Under the pieces are notes generated by a model. It was given only the letters and a program-made list of their open reading frames with translations, was not told the DNA's origin and ran no database searches. This document shows positions 38,757-51,074 of a stretch of DNA of 64,000 nt, in pieces (positions within the stretch are counted from its first letter, which is position 1; the number at the start of each line of letters is the position of its first letter). The stretch covers positions 19,795,207-19,859,206 of the forward strand of contig NC_064769.1 of the NCBI RefSeq assembly GCF_011397635.1, in the 5' to 3' direction. Position numbers and translations under genes: made by a program. The stretch is from Epinephelus fuscoguttatus. Its lineage: Eukaryota; Chordata; Actinopteri; Perciformes; Serranidae.

Positions 38757-39899
38757 TTTTTTTCCTTTTCTGCAGACTAGGACTAGGAACTATAAACTTT
38801 AAAGCACATGTTGCGCAGATGATTTAGTTCAAGAGAAAAAAGGAGTGATAGGGTGTTGTTAAAAGTTTCTTTCATCAAATGAACGTGTTTCCTCAGTACA
38901 TTACTCATTGAGCTCATATTCATTGTCTCTGCTGTGAAGTGGGAAATGAACATGTGGACAGAAAAAAGCTCTGCAACTGAACACAAAAGCAGGAAGAGCT
39001 TCATGCACATTCCAGTGATGCAAAAAAGAAAAACTCTCACCTTTATTCTATATTTGGAGTTACTATGATGATTGATTGATGGAGCCACAGTATGGACTCC
39101 ATCAATCTATCATCATAGTAACCCTCACCTTTATTCTATATTTGGAGTTACTATGATGATAGACTGATGGAGTCCATACTGTGGCTCACCACTGAACAAA
39201 TAACTGCATCAATGAGTAGATTAAAAAAAAAAGTAAATCTGTGCCATCCATATTAGATAGATTAGGATCAGTATGCGGTTTGGAAACCTGTTTTTTCTGT
39301 TACTGTCACATCCAGCAGGCTAGTTTCGACATCTATCAACAAGAGGTGAGGAGAATCAGGGCCTGTCTGCACACAGTTCTGCAGGCATTATCTCTATTCT
39401 TCAAACAGAGCCTATCAAATCTCTTAAACTGCTTATCCCATTGCTCAGTTCAGCTTTTTATCTCACCCACAGGAGCAGAGGGAGAGTGCAGCCTGGCAAT
39501 ACGCAGAGTTATGAGTAACTAAAGCCATTTTTGTGAATAAAATAAAGTGATGGGCATGCTGTACACTGTATCTAACACAACCTTACTCAACTCACAAATT
39601 CCCCCAACAAAGAAAAAACAGCATTCACACTTCAGTTTAGAGGTTTTTAGATACAGTGCACGGAGCCAACTTCAGCTCTGATTTCTTTCTTCTTAGAACA
39701 CAACTTTGCAGAAGGTGACTTACCTGCCAATCTCGGAGCAAAGTCGCGAGTCCGCAGCCACAGCCGCGTGCCTAAAGCTCCCGCTGGGACACTCTCTGTC
39801 CACAAGTGAGACGATGCAAAGACAGATGACGGCAACCGCGCAAATCACACAAGCCAAGATGAAGCAGCACAACATCCACGGCTTGTATTTCTTAGCCAT
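33063..39899 (-). CDS. ggt5: Gamma-glutamyltransferase 5-type (glutathione hydrolase 5 proenzyme), 12 coding exons
   Basis: GGT5 family members hydrolyse glutathione and convert leukotriene C4 to D4 at the cell surface. Coding exons in transcript order: 39899-39724, 37890-37763, 37679-37584, 37064-36869, 36150-35990, 35828-35682, 35529-35399, 34281-34094, 33983-33892, 33773-33664, 33580-33470, 33209-33063. They join in frame to about 560 residues (human GGT5 has 586). Visible are a cysteine-rich membrane anchor at about residues 8-33, AAVAAD, the binding Arg near 110 (NFRETV), cleavage at [11 protein letters not shown] with the catalytic Thr near 386, STIN, NNELSDF, SSM near 444-446, and [16 protein letters not shown] and [13 protein letters not shown] assign it to GGT5 rather than GGT1. 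The ATG has G at -3 and G at +4. The exon 6 donor (GTTTCA) is weak, but the homologous boundary in the GGT1-type gene fixes it. A (TG)21 tract lies just before the exon 12 acceptor. Confidence 0.94.
33223..33264. repeat. (AC)21 microsatellite in intron 11 of the GGT5-type gene
   Basis: On the transcribed strand it reads (TG/GT)n and ends 13 bases before the exon 12 boundary, so it forms most of the polypyrimidine-tract region of that splice site. Confidence 0.97.
36200..36440. repeat. Dispersed repeat fragment related to 10.6 kb
   Basis: It starts with the block shared with 10615-10800 and continues with CTTCCTGTCTTTGTGTGTTT and CCTTCACACCTGTTCTGTAT, typical of a non-coding retroelement end. 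It lies between GGT5-type exons 5 and 4. Confidence 0.4.
38724..38756. repeat. (TTATC)n pentanucleotide repeat
   Basis: About six TTATC/CTTAT units in a row in intron 1 of the GGT5-type gene. Confidence 0.95.
39036..39187. repeat. Quasi-palindrome with nested 88-bp direct duplication
   Basis: The arm at 39082-39121 is the reverse complement of 39148-39187 at 39 of 40 positions, separated by 26 bp. In addition a 37-bp block starting CTCACCTTTATTCTATATTT is repeated directly at 39036 and 39124, and TTACTATGATGAT at 39060 is inverted at 39109-39121. It lies in intron 1 of the GGT5-type gene. Confidence 0.88.
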
Positions 39900-40268
39900 T
39901 GCAGCGCCTGTGCAGGAATCTTTGCGTCAAAGGGAAACTGTTGCTGCTGCCGCTCAGTGCGCACACATATGAACCCTGCCTAATCCTGAACGTGGGTTCA
40001 CCCCTCCCCTACATCAACTGTCTGCTGTGTTGAAGTGAAACCGAGGAGCACTGGGACGGAGTTACTGGACAGCATCACGACGAAAATGACTAAATCTGTA
40101 TTCATCATCCCACTCTCATCCCACAAACCCTGTGGGGATAACTATGAGCTCACGGTTAGTCCCAGATGTCGGTGTTTTTTTTTTTTTGGAAGTTTAACTG
40201 ATTTGCTGTAAATGAGTTCACTGTTGTATCATTTCCAGGGAACTTGGCACAGTTTTCCCCCTTTTGTC

Positions 40269-40290
40269 TTTTTTTTTTTTTTTTTTTTTT
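40269..40290. repeat. Long T homopolymer upstream of the GGT5-type gene
   Basis: A pure T run of about 22 bases, 370 bp upstream (on the minus strand) of the GGT5-type start codon. Confidence 0.9.
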
Positions 40291-41094
40291 AGCTCCCGCA
40301 GCTCCACTTCTCACTAACCAACAGTATCGGGAAACACAGCTCACTCCCTGCTGTACCATTATACATTACTGGATCAGATGTGTAGATTACAGGGGACACA
40401 GGGGACACTCCCCCCTCAGCATTTACAACATGTGCATTCCCTTCAATTAAAACATGAAAGTAGCTTTATTTGGGCAAAATTAATGACATTTTTATCATAA
40501 ACTGATGCAGAAAAAGAACAAACTGAGGCATAGAAATACACAAGAATGCAGAAAATTAAGTGTATGATGCTCAAAATGTTATAGCAAAGGACCCCCAACT
40601 TCCTGTTTAATGTGTGTCCTCACCACTGTTGAAAAGAAATCTACACCCCTGCCCTGACTTAAGGATGAATGAATGATCTTTAGTGTCATTATACTCAGCT
40701 ATTTCATGAGGCTTCTCCCTGTGTTGTAAAAATTAAGCAAATAGATAAAAGAAGTGATTGCAGCATAATGTTCTGAAGACTTATGCAAGTAATACTACTA
40801 CTACCACTACTACTAATAATAATACATTTAGTTTATAGATCACACTTTAAAAAGTTGTACTTGCTAAATTAAATTTACACATTTACAAGGTTACAAATTT
40901 GCAGGGATGAAAGTTATAAATAATAAATAAATGTTAAATCTTTGTTTCTAATGTTTTTTGCGTGTGTGTTTGTTTCACAGTCCTTGATGTTGGTTGGTGT
41001 GTGTGTGCGCTCACAGTTCCTGTCATCTTTTCTGTTGTTGGGCAGGGAGGTTTGAGAAGGAGGCCAAAGCTCTCAGGTTTAAGTTACTTTAATC

Positions 41095-41585
41095 TACCAG
41101 TAGGTAGATTTTTAGGGAAGGAAGCTGCGTGATATCTTATTGTTCTAAACTATTTGCTGGAAGGCAGCTGTTCAAACAGGAAGTTCTTAGCGTGTGGTGT
41201 CTCTGATCGACTGGCACAGATAATGTCCGGGTTTGGGAGCTCCATCCAGACAATGTGCTGGGCCGCCTTCGCCACACAATGTAAATCCTTTCGCTTGCTA
41301 ACAGTGGCACAGTTAATCAGGATGCTCCTGTAAAAATTTCGTAGCAGTTTGCGTGAGAGCTGGGCCTGTTTTAGTTTCCTGAGGAAGAAGAGTCTTTGTT
41401 GGGCCTGTTATGACCGGGTGCGAGGTGATGGAGGTCCATGTCAGGTGTTTTGACACTCTAAGGGACTTGAAGTTTTTCATATTTTCCACTGCTTCTCCAT
41501 GTATGAGGAGGGAGAGATGGATTTTCTCCTTGGTTCTCTAGAAGTCAGTAACCATTCTCCTTAGAGCCCTCACACTCCAAGTGTG
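41095..41585 (-). pseudogene. Fragment of a LINE reverse transcriptase C-terminus
   Basis: Read on the minus strand, this stretch encodes pieces of a non-LTR reverse transcriptase tail: an NFKSLRVSKHLTW segment, then LFFLRKLKQAQLSRKLLRNF and YRSILIN, then an AAQHIVWMELPNPDII segment. The frame is broken by stops. It is the decayed 3' portion of a LINE distinct from the one at 16.4-17.15 kb, lying upstream of the GGT5-type gene. Confidence 0.7.
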
Positions 41586-42130
41586 TGTGTCCCACACCAT
41601 TGGCACTAGTCTGCCCTTGTTGTCCATTGTTTGTTTTTTTTTGCTGATTTATTGTGTTGAATTGGCATTTGAGCCATTGTAATCACTGTGATTGTAACTT
41701 TAGCTCTGTGCAGCTGAAGAAAAATGGAAGTTATGAAAGCAAACAAAGGGCTAAAGTCAAAAGAGTATGAAATCAAAAAAGGTGTTATATTATGTAAGAT
41801 TTTTTTAGCCATTTAGCTTTTCAGTAGAAAGAGTTTGTTAATGTTTATGTCATTGTTCATTAACACACGGTGAATATGTTTTGTTCTTTCAACATCAGGT
41901 TATGTTGTTAATGTGCTAACTGGATGACTAGCGTCTTGAATCCATTCTGACGGTCTTCTAATTTCCCTTTTTGAAAGACGAATTCTCACTGCCGCAGCCT
42001 GCTTGTATGGAAAGTTAGTTGCTCTCACTCGTGCACAGAACACACATGCTAGTTGGCCATTGGCTGTAGTCTTTGCAGTGTGTTCCACCGAGTTTTTGGC
42101 TAAGACACAGGCGACATGAGATGACACAAC

Positions 42131-42396
42131 AGTGTGGGTCTTAAGTCTTGGTCAGTCGCCCACTTTGGTCCAGACTGACATATCTCAAAAACTATTGGAT
42201 ATGCTGCCTTGATATATTGTAAATGTTGACAACTGATGTATCATAAGCAACTCACCAAATGAAAGTGTGGGTCTTAAGTCTTGGTCAGTCGCCCACTTTG
42301 GTCCAGACTGACATATCTCAAAAACTATTGGATATGCTGCCTTGATATATTGTAAATGTTGACAACTGATGTATCATAAGCAACTCACCAAATGAA
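42131..42396. repeat. Exact tandem duplication, 2 x 133 bp
   Basis: Positions 42131-42263 and 42264-42396 appear identical by direct reading, each starting AGTGTGGGTCTTAAGTCTTG and ending CTCACCAAATGAA. The lack of any difference points to a very recent duplication or an assembly artefact. No gene overlaps. Confidence 0.92.
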
Positions 42397-42399
42397 AAA

Positions 42400-45140
42400 A
42401 AGTAAAACTGGTGATGGACAAGTGAGTGACTTATGAGATATGATGACCTCTTACTCACTTGTGCTGAGCTACTACTGGCGACTGAAGGGCTACCAAGCAG
42501 AATAAGATTTCTGTGTGTTTTTGATGTTGCAGCACATATTGACAATCCCAAAAGTCTCCAGATGGCCAGGCTACCCTTAAGCTGTGTAGAGTGGCACAAG
42601 CCCAGACTGGGAACATGAGCACAACATAGCTGCCAGCACCTCAGCCACTCTATCTCCAACTTGACTCATTTTAACTTCAGGTGAAAGCTGATTCAGTAAA
42701 GTTAACACTGAAACAACAAAGCTCCACCCAAACTCTGGATTTCAGCCCTGCAGGTGACTGCAGCAGAGGGCACCAAGACTGAACATGTGAGCTGGTACAT
42801 TGCCAAATCTTCCAGCCAGCATGGAGGAGAGCCAATCTGATAATCCATGAGCTAATTGCACATGATCACACATGGTTAGCCTGTGGGGAGGAATAGTAAA
42901 TACCAGGTTATATATGAATGATCTGATACAGTATAGGTGCTGCTATATCTCAATTTGCCTCCATGTGTCAGTGTTTGTGCTGGAAGTATCTTTATGTAAT
43001 GTAAAGTGTGTCAGGTTAAAAGGACACTTCAGCTGTCAGATCCCTGCTCCTTTTGAAAGCCTGCATAAATTCCTAAACCCATTCCATCTGGATGTACTGG
43101 CCAGATGCACCAATATAATCTTCACCTTCCTGGACCTAAAGGGAGACACAAAGCACAAGCAGCAGGCCAGGCAAGACACAAACTAACAAGCCATGGCAGA
43201 TCCAGACAGCCTCAGCATGCACCTCTGCCTGATTGTCCCCAGTGGCCCGTGGTGGCGTTCGCTGACCGAGGTGCTGAATGTGCTCTGGCAAAGGTGGCAC
43301 TGACTGTCGCTGTCCGTGGTGCTGACCCTCAGCTGGGGCAAAGCCCTCGGGAACTGTAAGGGTCTAGTGCCATGAGAGACAGCTGTTTTTCCACTGCTAT
43401 TTATAGTAACCTCGAACTGAATCTAGTTGACAGTAAATTGTTTCTATTAACTAATATTAAAAGTAACACTAATCTTGCCTTTAACCTCAGCAGGATTTTT
43501 AAAAGTTGATTTTCCCCTAATAAATGGTTTAATTTTAGGAGATTTTCCTTATGTTAATCCCAATCTATAGGCATATGTATAGTGAGTGGCCAGACACATG
43601 ACTAAATACAGAGTGTTTTAAATGTACTGTATATGAACTGTATAAGCTGTCATTTCAATGCTGAGGGAGAGCACACTGATATGATTTACATACATCCTGT
43701 CCAGTGCTGCCTATGGCCACGTAAACCTTCAACACAAGGGGGAGACGGTGTGTATATTTCCAGTAGGAAACCTCTTGACTCCTGTGATGATCACCAGTAA
43801 AACATCATCATCACTCTATAGGTTCGGTGTCTTGTTTGGTACCTTAAATTTCTACCTCATTGAGACGGAAGCTGTTTGATGAAAAGGGATTTTGGAGCCC
43901 CGTATAACTTTTTCAGAGGAGGAGTTTAATGTGCAAAAGGCTGGAGAAGATGGTGTCAGAGTCTAGGGATGTGGCAGTACAGCACCAACAGTCTCAGCGG
44001 AGAGGAGAGGCAGATTTACAGGCTCAGGATGCATTTACACATGGGGATATTTTAAGGCAGGTGCAGTATTGGCATGGGGGGTTTGGGCTGAGCATAACAC
44101 AGCCTGTATGGAGCAAAGCAACAGCAGCTGGCAGCAGGAACCTGGTTGTAGAGGAGATTTAGAGGCAAGAAGAGAATGTTGGATGTGCAGGAGCAGTCTC
44201 TCAGGCTAAACAGGGCCAGGTGATGAGTTGAGAAAGTGTAGACAAGGGTGTAAAAGAAGTGTGTGCAAAAAGGACACAAGATAGGATTTCGTTTGTTTGC
44301 GAGAGTAAACAAGTCAGCGGGCGAGTAATTTTGAACAGGCATGAAATAGGGCAGCTAAAGATAGGGAGGCACTGGAAAATGTGAGAGGATAATAGCTCAT
44401 AGTCCCTCAGGAGACTGCTGCCACTAATCTAAAACCAGATCTTGTGTTGTGGTGAGTGTTGTATGTTTTATGACAGTACCATGGGAGGATGCAATAGAAA
44501 TGGCCTGAGGGAAATATACAGAGTAAGGAGTTGGGAGCAGAGGTTTGTACCCTCAGGTCCATCCAGTGGTGGATGGCTGCAGGAGTTTTGCGCACATGCC
44601 TGCAGGGCTTTTGTTTTTGAGTTGTTTCGTTGGTATTTCATGTTTTAGTACTCTGTGATGAAATTCTGTGCTAGGAAAGGCTCCTCCTACTGGGATCTAC
44701 TTGTTGTTTTAGTTTTGCTGGTTGTGATAATCTATAATTAACCCCACTTGTGGATATTGTTTGTGATGTTGGCAGATTACACGCTGAAGAAGGGCGTCTG
44801 CCCCAAAACATCCGTGTGGCAATATTATAAAGTAAATGGGGATGCTGTCCTAGTGTTTACCTTGGCAGAAATCTGTTCATTTTAAACCAAACCACAATCA
44901 TTTCCTTAAATCTAACTGAGTAAAGGCTTTCTGGCAGAAAGCTCTGAAGGTAACAGCAGGTTTTGTTAGCAGATCAGTATTTTCCCTGCTAACTGAGCTG
45001 GGTGTGAGAGGGCGGAGCCAAAAGCAGGCACTAAACAACATGGCCGACACTGCTGCCATTTCCAGTGCTGTGGGTTAGAAGAAAGGTGAGTGACTGGAGC
45101 AAAGATAGATGAGTTCAGGACTTATAACATCAACATGTGA
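42400..45140. other. No gene recognised; possible retroelement tail near 44.7 kb
   Basis: Frames of 60-110 codons lack motifs. Near 44780-44815, CTGAAGAAGGGCGTCTGCCC followed by AAAACATC resembles the 3' untranslated end of fish non-LTR elements, but no reverse transcriptase is readable upstream. Confidence 0.45.
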
Positions 45141-45150
45141 TGCAATAGAC

Positions 45151-46052
45151 TAGGGTGACCATATTTTGATTTCCAAAAAAGAGGACACTCGGCCGGCCAC
45201 GACATAGCATACTTAAATGATACTTGCAGCTTACGCAAAGATGCCTTATCATTTTAATATATTTAAAATTCATATGTATGGATAGAAAATTCAGTTATAT
45301 TACAAAATAATATCTCTCAAAGACAGAAATTCAGATAGGCCCCAATAGGGGACACACACACACACACACTGAAGTGTGGCGATCCGAGCCCAATGGTACC
45401 CGACGGGTTGGGCCAGGTTTGGTCAAAAATGTAGCTATAAATTGTATTCGGGCTCGGGTCGGATTCGGTCAGCTTTCAGTGAAAATGTAGTGTAAAAATA
45501 AATAAAATCCTATTGTCTGTCCTGTTTATTGCTTGGGCGCTGTTATTTACGTGACAACACCTGAACATAACACACACAGACACACATTAGCTTTTTGTTT
45601 CTACCTCTCTCCTCTCTGGAAGTCTCGGACCTCCAGCCGCCCGCCACCGCCTTGATTAAATGCTGAAAATAAAATAAAAGAGGGAGACAGGTTTTTCCTA
45701 TTTTATCTTATTTTGTTATATTTCTCCCTCTCCTCTCGCTGGAAGCGTCAGACCTCCCGCTCCCGTCTCAAACACGGAGGTCTCCCTCTCCGCTGAGCAC
45801 ACCCGGCCTGTTAAATAGCCTGTAACCGTAACAACTGTGTGACACAAACTCAGTGCTTTGGTCATTAAATAATATCGGGCTCGGTTTGGGTTCGGACAGA
45901 AATATGCGACCCATGCCGCACTCTAACACACACACACAAACACACGGAAAACCGGACATTATCATCAGTTTATAAAAAAAAACCCAGATGCCCTGGACGG
46001 GACGTGAAAAGTGGACATGTCCGGGCAAAAGAGGACGTTTGGTCAGCCTATT
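45151..46052. mobile_element. hAT-like non-autonomous element, outer of a nested pair
   Basis: The ends are inverted: TAGGGTGACCATATTTTG on the left and ...AAACG(T)... on the right, where the complement reads TAGGCTGACCAAACGTCCTC. Both sides continue with GAGGACA / GTCCTCTTTT type sequence. Flanking near-direct repeats TGCAATAGAC (45141-45150) and TTCAATAGAC (46051-46060) look like a target-site duplication. No transposase frame is present. A second element interrupts it. Confidence 0.72.
45373..45925. mobile_element. Inner nested element inserted in a CA tract
   Basis: The left end AGTGTGGCGATCCGAGCCC is inverted at the right end, whose complement reads AGTGCGGCATGGGTCGCAT. Arms carry repeated CGGGCTCGG text. 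CA repeats lie immediately on both sides, so the insertion split a microsatellite inside the outer element. No coding capacity is seen. Confidence 0.65.
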
Positions 46053-46439
46053 CAATAGACAGAAGTGTACAGTGTGGTGCTTGTTAAGATGAAGTAGGTG
46101 AAGGGTCTTCCCCCAGCATGTGTGGTGGATTGAGCAACATGCTGCTGAGGGTTAGGTGGCTGCAGGCCTGACAGGCTTTTGGATCAACTTGTTGCTGCAT
46201 GTCATTGGTTAATGGTGTGAGACAGAAGTGTATGCTTTGTTGATTGCTGAGGTGAGACTAGCTATTTTATGGTGACGTAGGCAGTGTGCTCGTTAACATG
46301 ACATATTGGGCCTCATTCACGGTGTGTATACACAAATCTGTGCTTAAAATGTGCTTACAAACGTTTTATGCACAAGTCTGGGATTCATTAATGTTTTCTT
46401 ATCTGAATTTGTTCGTACTCCGTAAGCAAATTTAGAACT

Positions 46440-46705
46440 GCCTTAAGACTGCAGCTGATCGGAAGATTGGTGGTTTGATCCCCAGCTCCTCCAGTCCGCA
46501 CATCGAGGTATCCTTGGGCAAGATACTGATCCCCAAATGGCTCCTGATGGCTGTTCCATCAGTGTGTGAGAGCGTGTGAATGGTTATTGAATATCTTGTA
46601 TAGTAGTCTCAGACATCAGTGTGTTAATGTGTGTGTGAATGGATGAATGTGACATAGTGTAAAAGTGCTTTGAGTGGTCAGATGACTAGAAAGGCCCAGC
46701 TGTAT
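46440..46705 (+). mobile_element. tRNA-derived SINE, second family
   Basis: A B-box-like GGTTTGATCCCC is followed by a body containing TCCTTGGGCAAGATACTGA, a GTGTGTGAATGG-rich stretch and a GTGCTTTGAGTGG tail. The same body occurs inverted at 51380-51592, which supports a dispersed family. The A box is not clear. Confidence 0.72.
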
Positions 46706-46709
46706 TAGA

Positions 46710-49440
46710 AAATATAAACACACCTTTTAACTAAATGTATATTTAGTAAAAATGCACTGAGGCTTTACTAGACAAGATTCAAAACCATTAATTTACAAAT
46801 GTAAGTGAAATATTTAGTCTAAACACAATATAACATCCGTAGATATCCACATGCTGCTGTTGTATTGTTTCAAACATTCATATTTCTCCATATATTATCC
46901 ATAATATCTTCAGTTTGCATGTAAATATTGCCGACTCCTCTCTGTAAAAGTGGTGGCTGAACCCTGACCTTTTGATTAACACCTCTATTGAGCCAATAAG
47001 AGCTTCCATACTGAAAGTCTATACTTCAATAGGCAACAAGGGCCTGCCTTGATGGAAGTGCCTCCCCTACTTCCTTTGGCCTCAGAGCCCATCAGTGGCC
47101 AGCAATTGGCCCGATGGCTTATGTAGTTAGGGACACTCCTCACCTCCATGGGAGTTTTTAACTCTCTCTTGGCATTATAGACTGTCATACACACACAGAA
47201 ATGATAAACACATGGCTCCTCTGTTGTCTCAAGGGGGGAAAAACAGTCTTTCTTATCACTTAAGGTTTTCTAGAAATGTTTTCATACACAGAAAGCTTCT
47301 AAATAGACATTTCTGTCTATGTTTAATAGTTTTTCACTCATATTCACAGATTTAGAGCATTGTTTTACCCTCTTTTTAAAAAAAAAAAAAAAAAGCACCA
47401 AGATGAAACCTTAGAAAAATGTGTAAAATGTTTATTTTCTGTGATGTAGGTGTCTACTTTGAATTGAGACCATGCATCTTTTTTCAAGATTAAAAAAAAT
47501 GCTTTATTTCAGTTATTTTGAAACTCATATGACTCAATGACGAAAGCACTTACAGTGATTTTGATTGTTGGGAAACAAACTTTGAAGCGTTACCTTTCAT
47601 ATGAGACCATGTATGTACATGTACTAAAAATGGAACAAGACCAGCTTTCATTTTACTGTGGGTATGGCTTGGATGGACATTTAAGGTGAGTTTAGGTGAA
47701 TTTTACAAGGAGGATGAGAGGGTGCCCACCTGCTGACCCTGTAGACTTGCCTGCACTCTTACACTTACGCACAACTTAATTTCGATACCATGTTCTGTTA
47801 TTTGCTAAGGCAGGTTGCGGGACATAATTCAATACTGGGCTTACATAGCTCACCTGAGTGTTGGCGCATTTTACTATGCATTGATAACTGACAGAGATAA
47901 TATTAATGAAAGCATTTAGACAAAAATACTCATATCTCTTTAGGTCAAGTGCATGAATCAATGCATGTGTGTAGAATTCACAGACATCAGGGGTATTAAA
48001 GAGTAACTAATGACCTTTAATAAGACCTGTAAATAGAAAATCTTGCCATAAAACACATGCTTGTTAATGCTAATTAATGTTACATTATCTTAATGTCACA
48101 GGGTGTGAATGCCTACAGCACTGCATTGTAATCCAGGGAGCTGGATAATTTAGATTATTTTCAATTATGAAACCAATTAATCTCACTAAAATACAAGACA
48201 ATGTGTAATCATTAATATCTTCATGGTTGAACAGCACACAGAGATGGTGCAGGAGCATATTTTGCAAGGATACCACTGTAGGTCGTTGTGTTCCTATAAA
48301 TAGTGCATAGTTATTATTCTGCCCTCCCAGCGTTGAACCACCCCCCACCCACCCATGCCATCCCCTATTCACTCACATCCACCATCCTATGTGTGTACTA
48401 CACCTATACAGCTCTTAGTCTTTCACTCCCAGGCTCTTTGTCTTTTTGTAGTCTGTAACCTTTAAATTCTTCAGGAGAGTGATTCATGATCCCAAACACT
48501 CACTTGTCTTGTCTTTGTTAATGCGTAGTTTGGATTATATAATTGCTAACATGCATTTCAAGACACTCTGAGGCTGATGGACAGATGAGGGAGCATTTTT
48601 GTCTCCTCCTCTGAGGCATAAATAGTTCCAAAACAATTTTCATCTGGCTGAGTCACCCCTGAAGAGCAAAATTAGGTCAGCCGGGTAAAGATGGATGAGT
48701 ACATTCAAGATCATTTGGATTACAGATGATACTGATAATGATTTCATGCATCATTCCAAAATACACTCTTAACACTTCAATACAGTACAATATGCAATGA
48801 TGCTTTTTGCAGTACATTTGCAACTAATGTTAGACACTAAAATAAGAACATTTTCATGCAAATTACTGCTGTTATTCCACCATTTGTTACTCTTTACCAA
48901 AGAAGTATGACAACTTCCTTGGTATATTTGCACACACTTCTTTTAAAGGAGTATATTAGTCATATATTTTAAGGATGAGAGTGCCCATAAAATCACCAAA
49001 AATATCACAATTGTGCTTTGGATATGAGCCACATTTAGTATATTTAGTAAGTATTTAGTCGAGTAAGTTACGTTAGTCTTTATTTCACTCCTTTATCCAC
49101 CACGTTCAAAGTGAAACGCACCTACTGTGTCTGGTAACAGTAGCACTGATTGAACTTGCACCAGCCCTCCATTTACAGTGATGAAACCATTATTGGAGTG
49201 GGTGGAAATTAAGCAGTTTAAGCTCAAAGGAATTAATACCTCCCTCATACAGCTGTGGCTGATTGAAAATAAGCACTTGAACACGTCATCAGGTCCTTAT
49301 ACCCACTCATTCAGAGAGTTGTTTCAAGAACATGGATGCTTTGTTTTTGACAGTTTGTTAGTCCAATGAGCCCAATGAGCTATCAATGGGCGAACCAAGT
49401 GACTGTGTTCATTTTAATGCAGACTTCCGACCAATTTGAC
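46710..49440. other. No gene recognised
   Basis: AT-rich intergenic DNA with an A-homopolymer near 47379-47394. No frame over 100 codons and no recognised repeat. Confidence 0.55.
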
Positions 49441-49449
49441 AACAACATA

Positions 49450-51074
49450 CAGTGGTGGAAAAAAGTTTTCGGACACCCTTAAAATTTTACACAATCTCAA
49501 ATATTATCATGAAATATTTGTGGGAAAATCTTTTTTGTGTTTCAAAAGGTGTGGCTGTATTAGACAGATACAAACAAATACAAATTATATTTTTTTGTTT
49601 ATTGTTTACAAGAAAAACTAGCAAAACTAAATTCTTGACAGTTTCAATATGTCAGTTCTCAACATTGTTGGTATCAAAGTCAACAAATAACAGAGAATGT
49701 GTTCAAAACTGAACAAAAAATAAATAAACCATCACATCATCAATTTAATATTTAGTAGTCCTGCCATTGGCACGTAGTAGAGCCCTAATCCTGGCTGGCA
49801 TGTTCCCCACGAGCCTTTCACACTGTTGAGGGGTAATCTTGTCCCATTCTTCTTGAATTACTGCTTTTAATTCTTCTAAATTCTTTGGTTTATGCTTTGA
49901 AACAGACCTTTTGATAATCCACCACAGATTTTCAATGGGGCTCATGTCCGGGGATTGAGCTGGCCACTCTAAGACCTGGATACTGTGCTCCTGCAGCCAA
50001 GTTCTACTGGCCTTGGATGTGTGGCAAGGGGCATTATCTTGTTGAAACATCCAGTTTTTACCTTGACGGAACAGTGCACGCGCAGAAGGGAGCATGTGGG
50101 TTTCAAGAATGGTACAATACTTGGTAGAGTTCAATGTGCCATCACAGACAGTGAGATGACCAACACCAGCAGCACTCATGCATCCCCAAACCATGATACT
50201 GCCTCCACCATGCTTGACAGTAGGTACTGTACATGCTGGAGATAATGCTTCGCCTGGCCTTCTGCGTACCCTCACATTAGTAGGAGGAAGATAAAGCTGG
50301 AAACTGGACTCATCTGACCACACAATCTTCTTCCAATTCCTGGCTGTCCAGTTCTGTGTGCCTGGGCCCAACGACGCCGGGCTAACCTCTGTCTCTCATT
50401 GATCAGGGGCTTGATAGCCTTGTAGGACCTTAAGCCATGATCTAAAAGTCGGCCACGACAGTGCGGGGTGGAACACTGGACACCAGTTTGGTTTGACCAC
50501 TGCTGCTGAAGCTCCTGTGATGTCATTCGGCGGTTTTGCCTGCACATGCGGATCAGGATGTGGTCATTTCTTGCTGAAGAAACCCTTGGACGCCCAGATC
50601 TTGGTTTGTTTTCCAAGCTGTTGGTTCGTCTGTATTTCTGCAGAGTGTATCCAACTGCTGAAGGACTGCATCTGCACTTCCTGGCTATCTGGCGGCAGCT
50701 GTACCCTTCCTGGCTGAGAATCTTTATCTTCAGGCGTGTTTCCTGCGTTAGGTTCCTGGTTTTAGCCATTTTTGTGTCTGAAGAACTTTCAAATGTGCTG
50801 GCTTTATGTAGACACGAAGTTTGGCAACAAAAATTGTGTCTTTTAATAAAAAGAACAACCTTCATCACTGGTACCAAAATGACCCAATACTCAAAATTTC
50901 TTATGTATTTTTATGGAACCAATCAATTTTAAGTTTTTAATGGCTTTTTTAGGATTTATTTAGTATTTTGGCTGTGACTGTACTAAAAGAAATTGCACTT
51001 GAAGACCTAAGAGTGATTCTTAATGCAATATTTCACAAATGCATGGGGTGTCAAAAAACTTTTTTCCACCACTG
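49450..51074 (-). mobile_element. Tc1/mariner-family DNA transposon
   Basis: The element is 1625 bp, bounded by imperfect terminal inverted repeats that both begin CAGTGGTGGAAAAAAG. It is flanked by TA dinucleotides at 49448-49449 and 51075-51076, the target-site duplication typical of this superfamily. It carries one transposase gene on the minus strand. Both ends and the TA duplication are intact, so this is a full-length but probably inactive copy. Confidence 0.95.
49745..50769 (-). pseudogene. Tc1-like DD34E transposase, broken by a frameshift
   Basis: Two overlapping minus-strand frames together cover a complete Tc1-type transposase. The N-terminal half starts with ATG at 50769 (MAKTRNLTQETRLKIKILSQ) and holds the paired helix-turn-helix DNA-binding region with a GRPR hook motif. 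The C-terminal half ends with a stop at 49745 and holds the catalytic core: D in WSDESSF, D in DNAPCH, and E in SPIENLW, with 34 residues between the second D and the E. The frame changes near 50355, just after the WAQAH motif, consistent with a small indel. The gene is therefore non-functional as sequenced. Confidence 0.93.
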
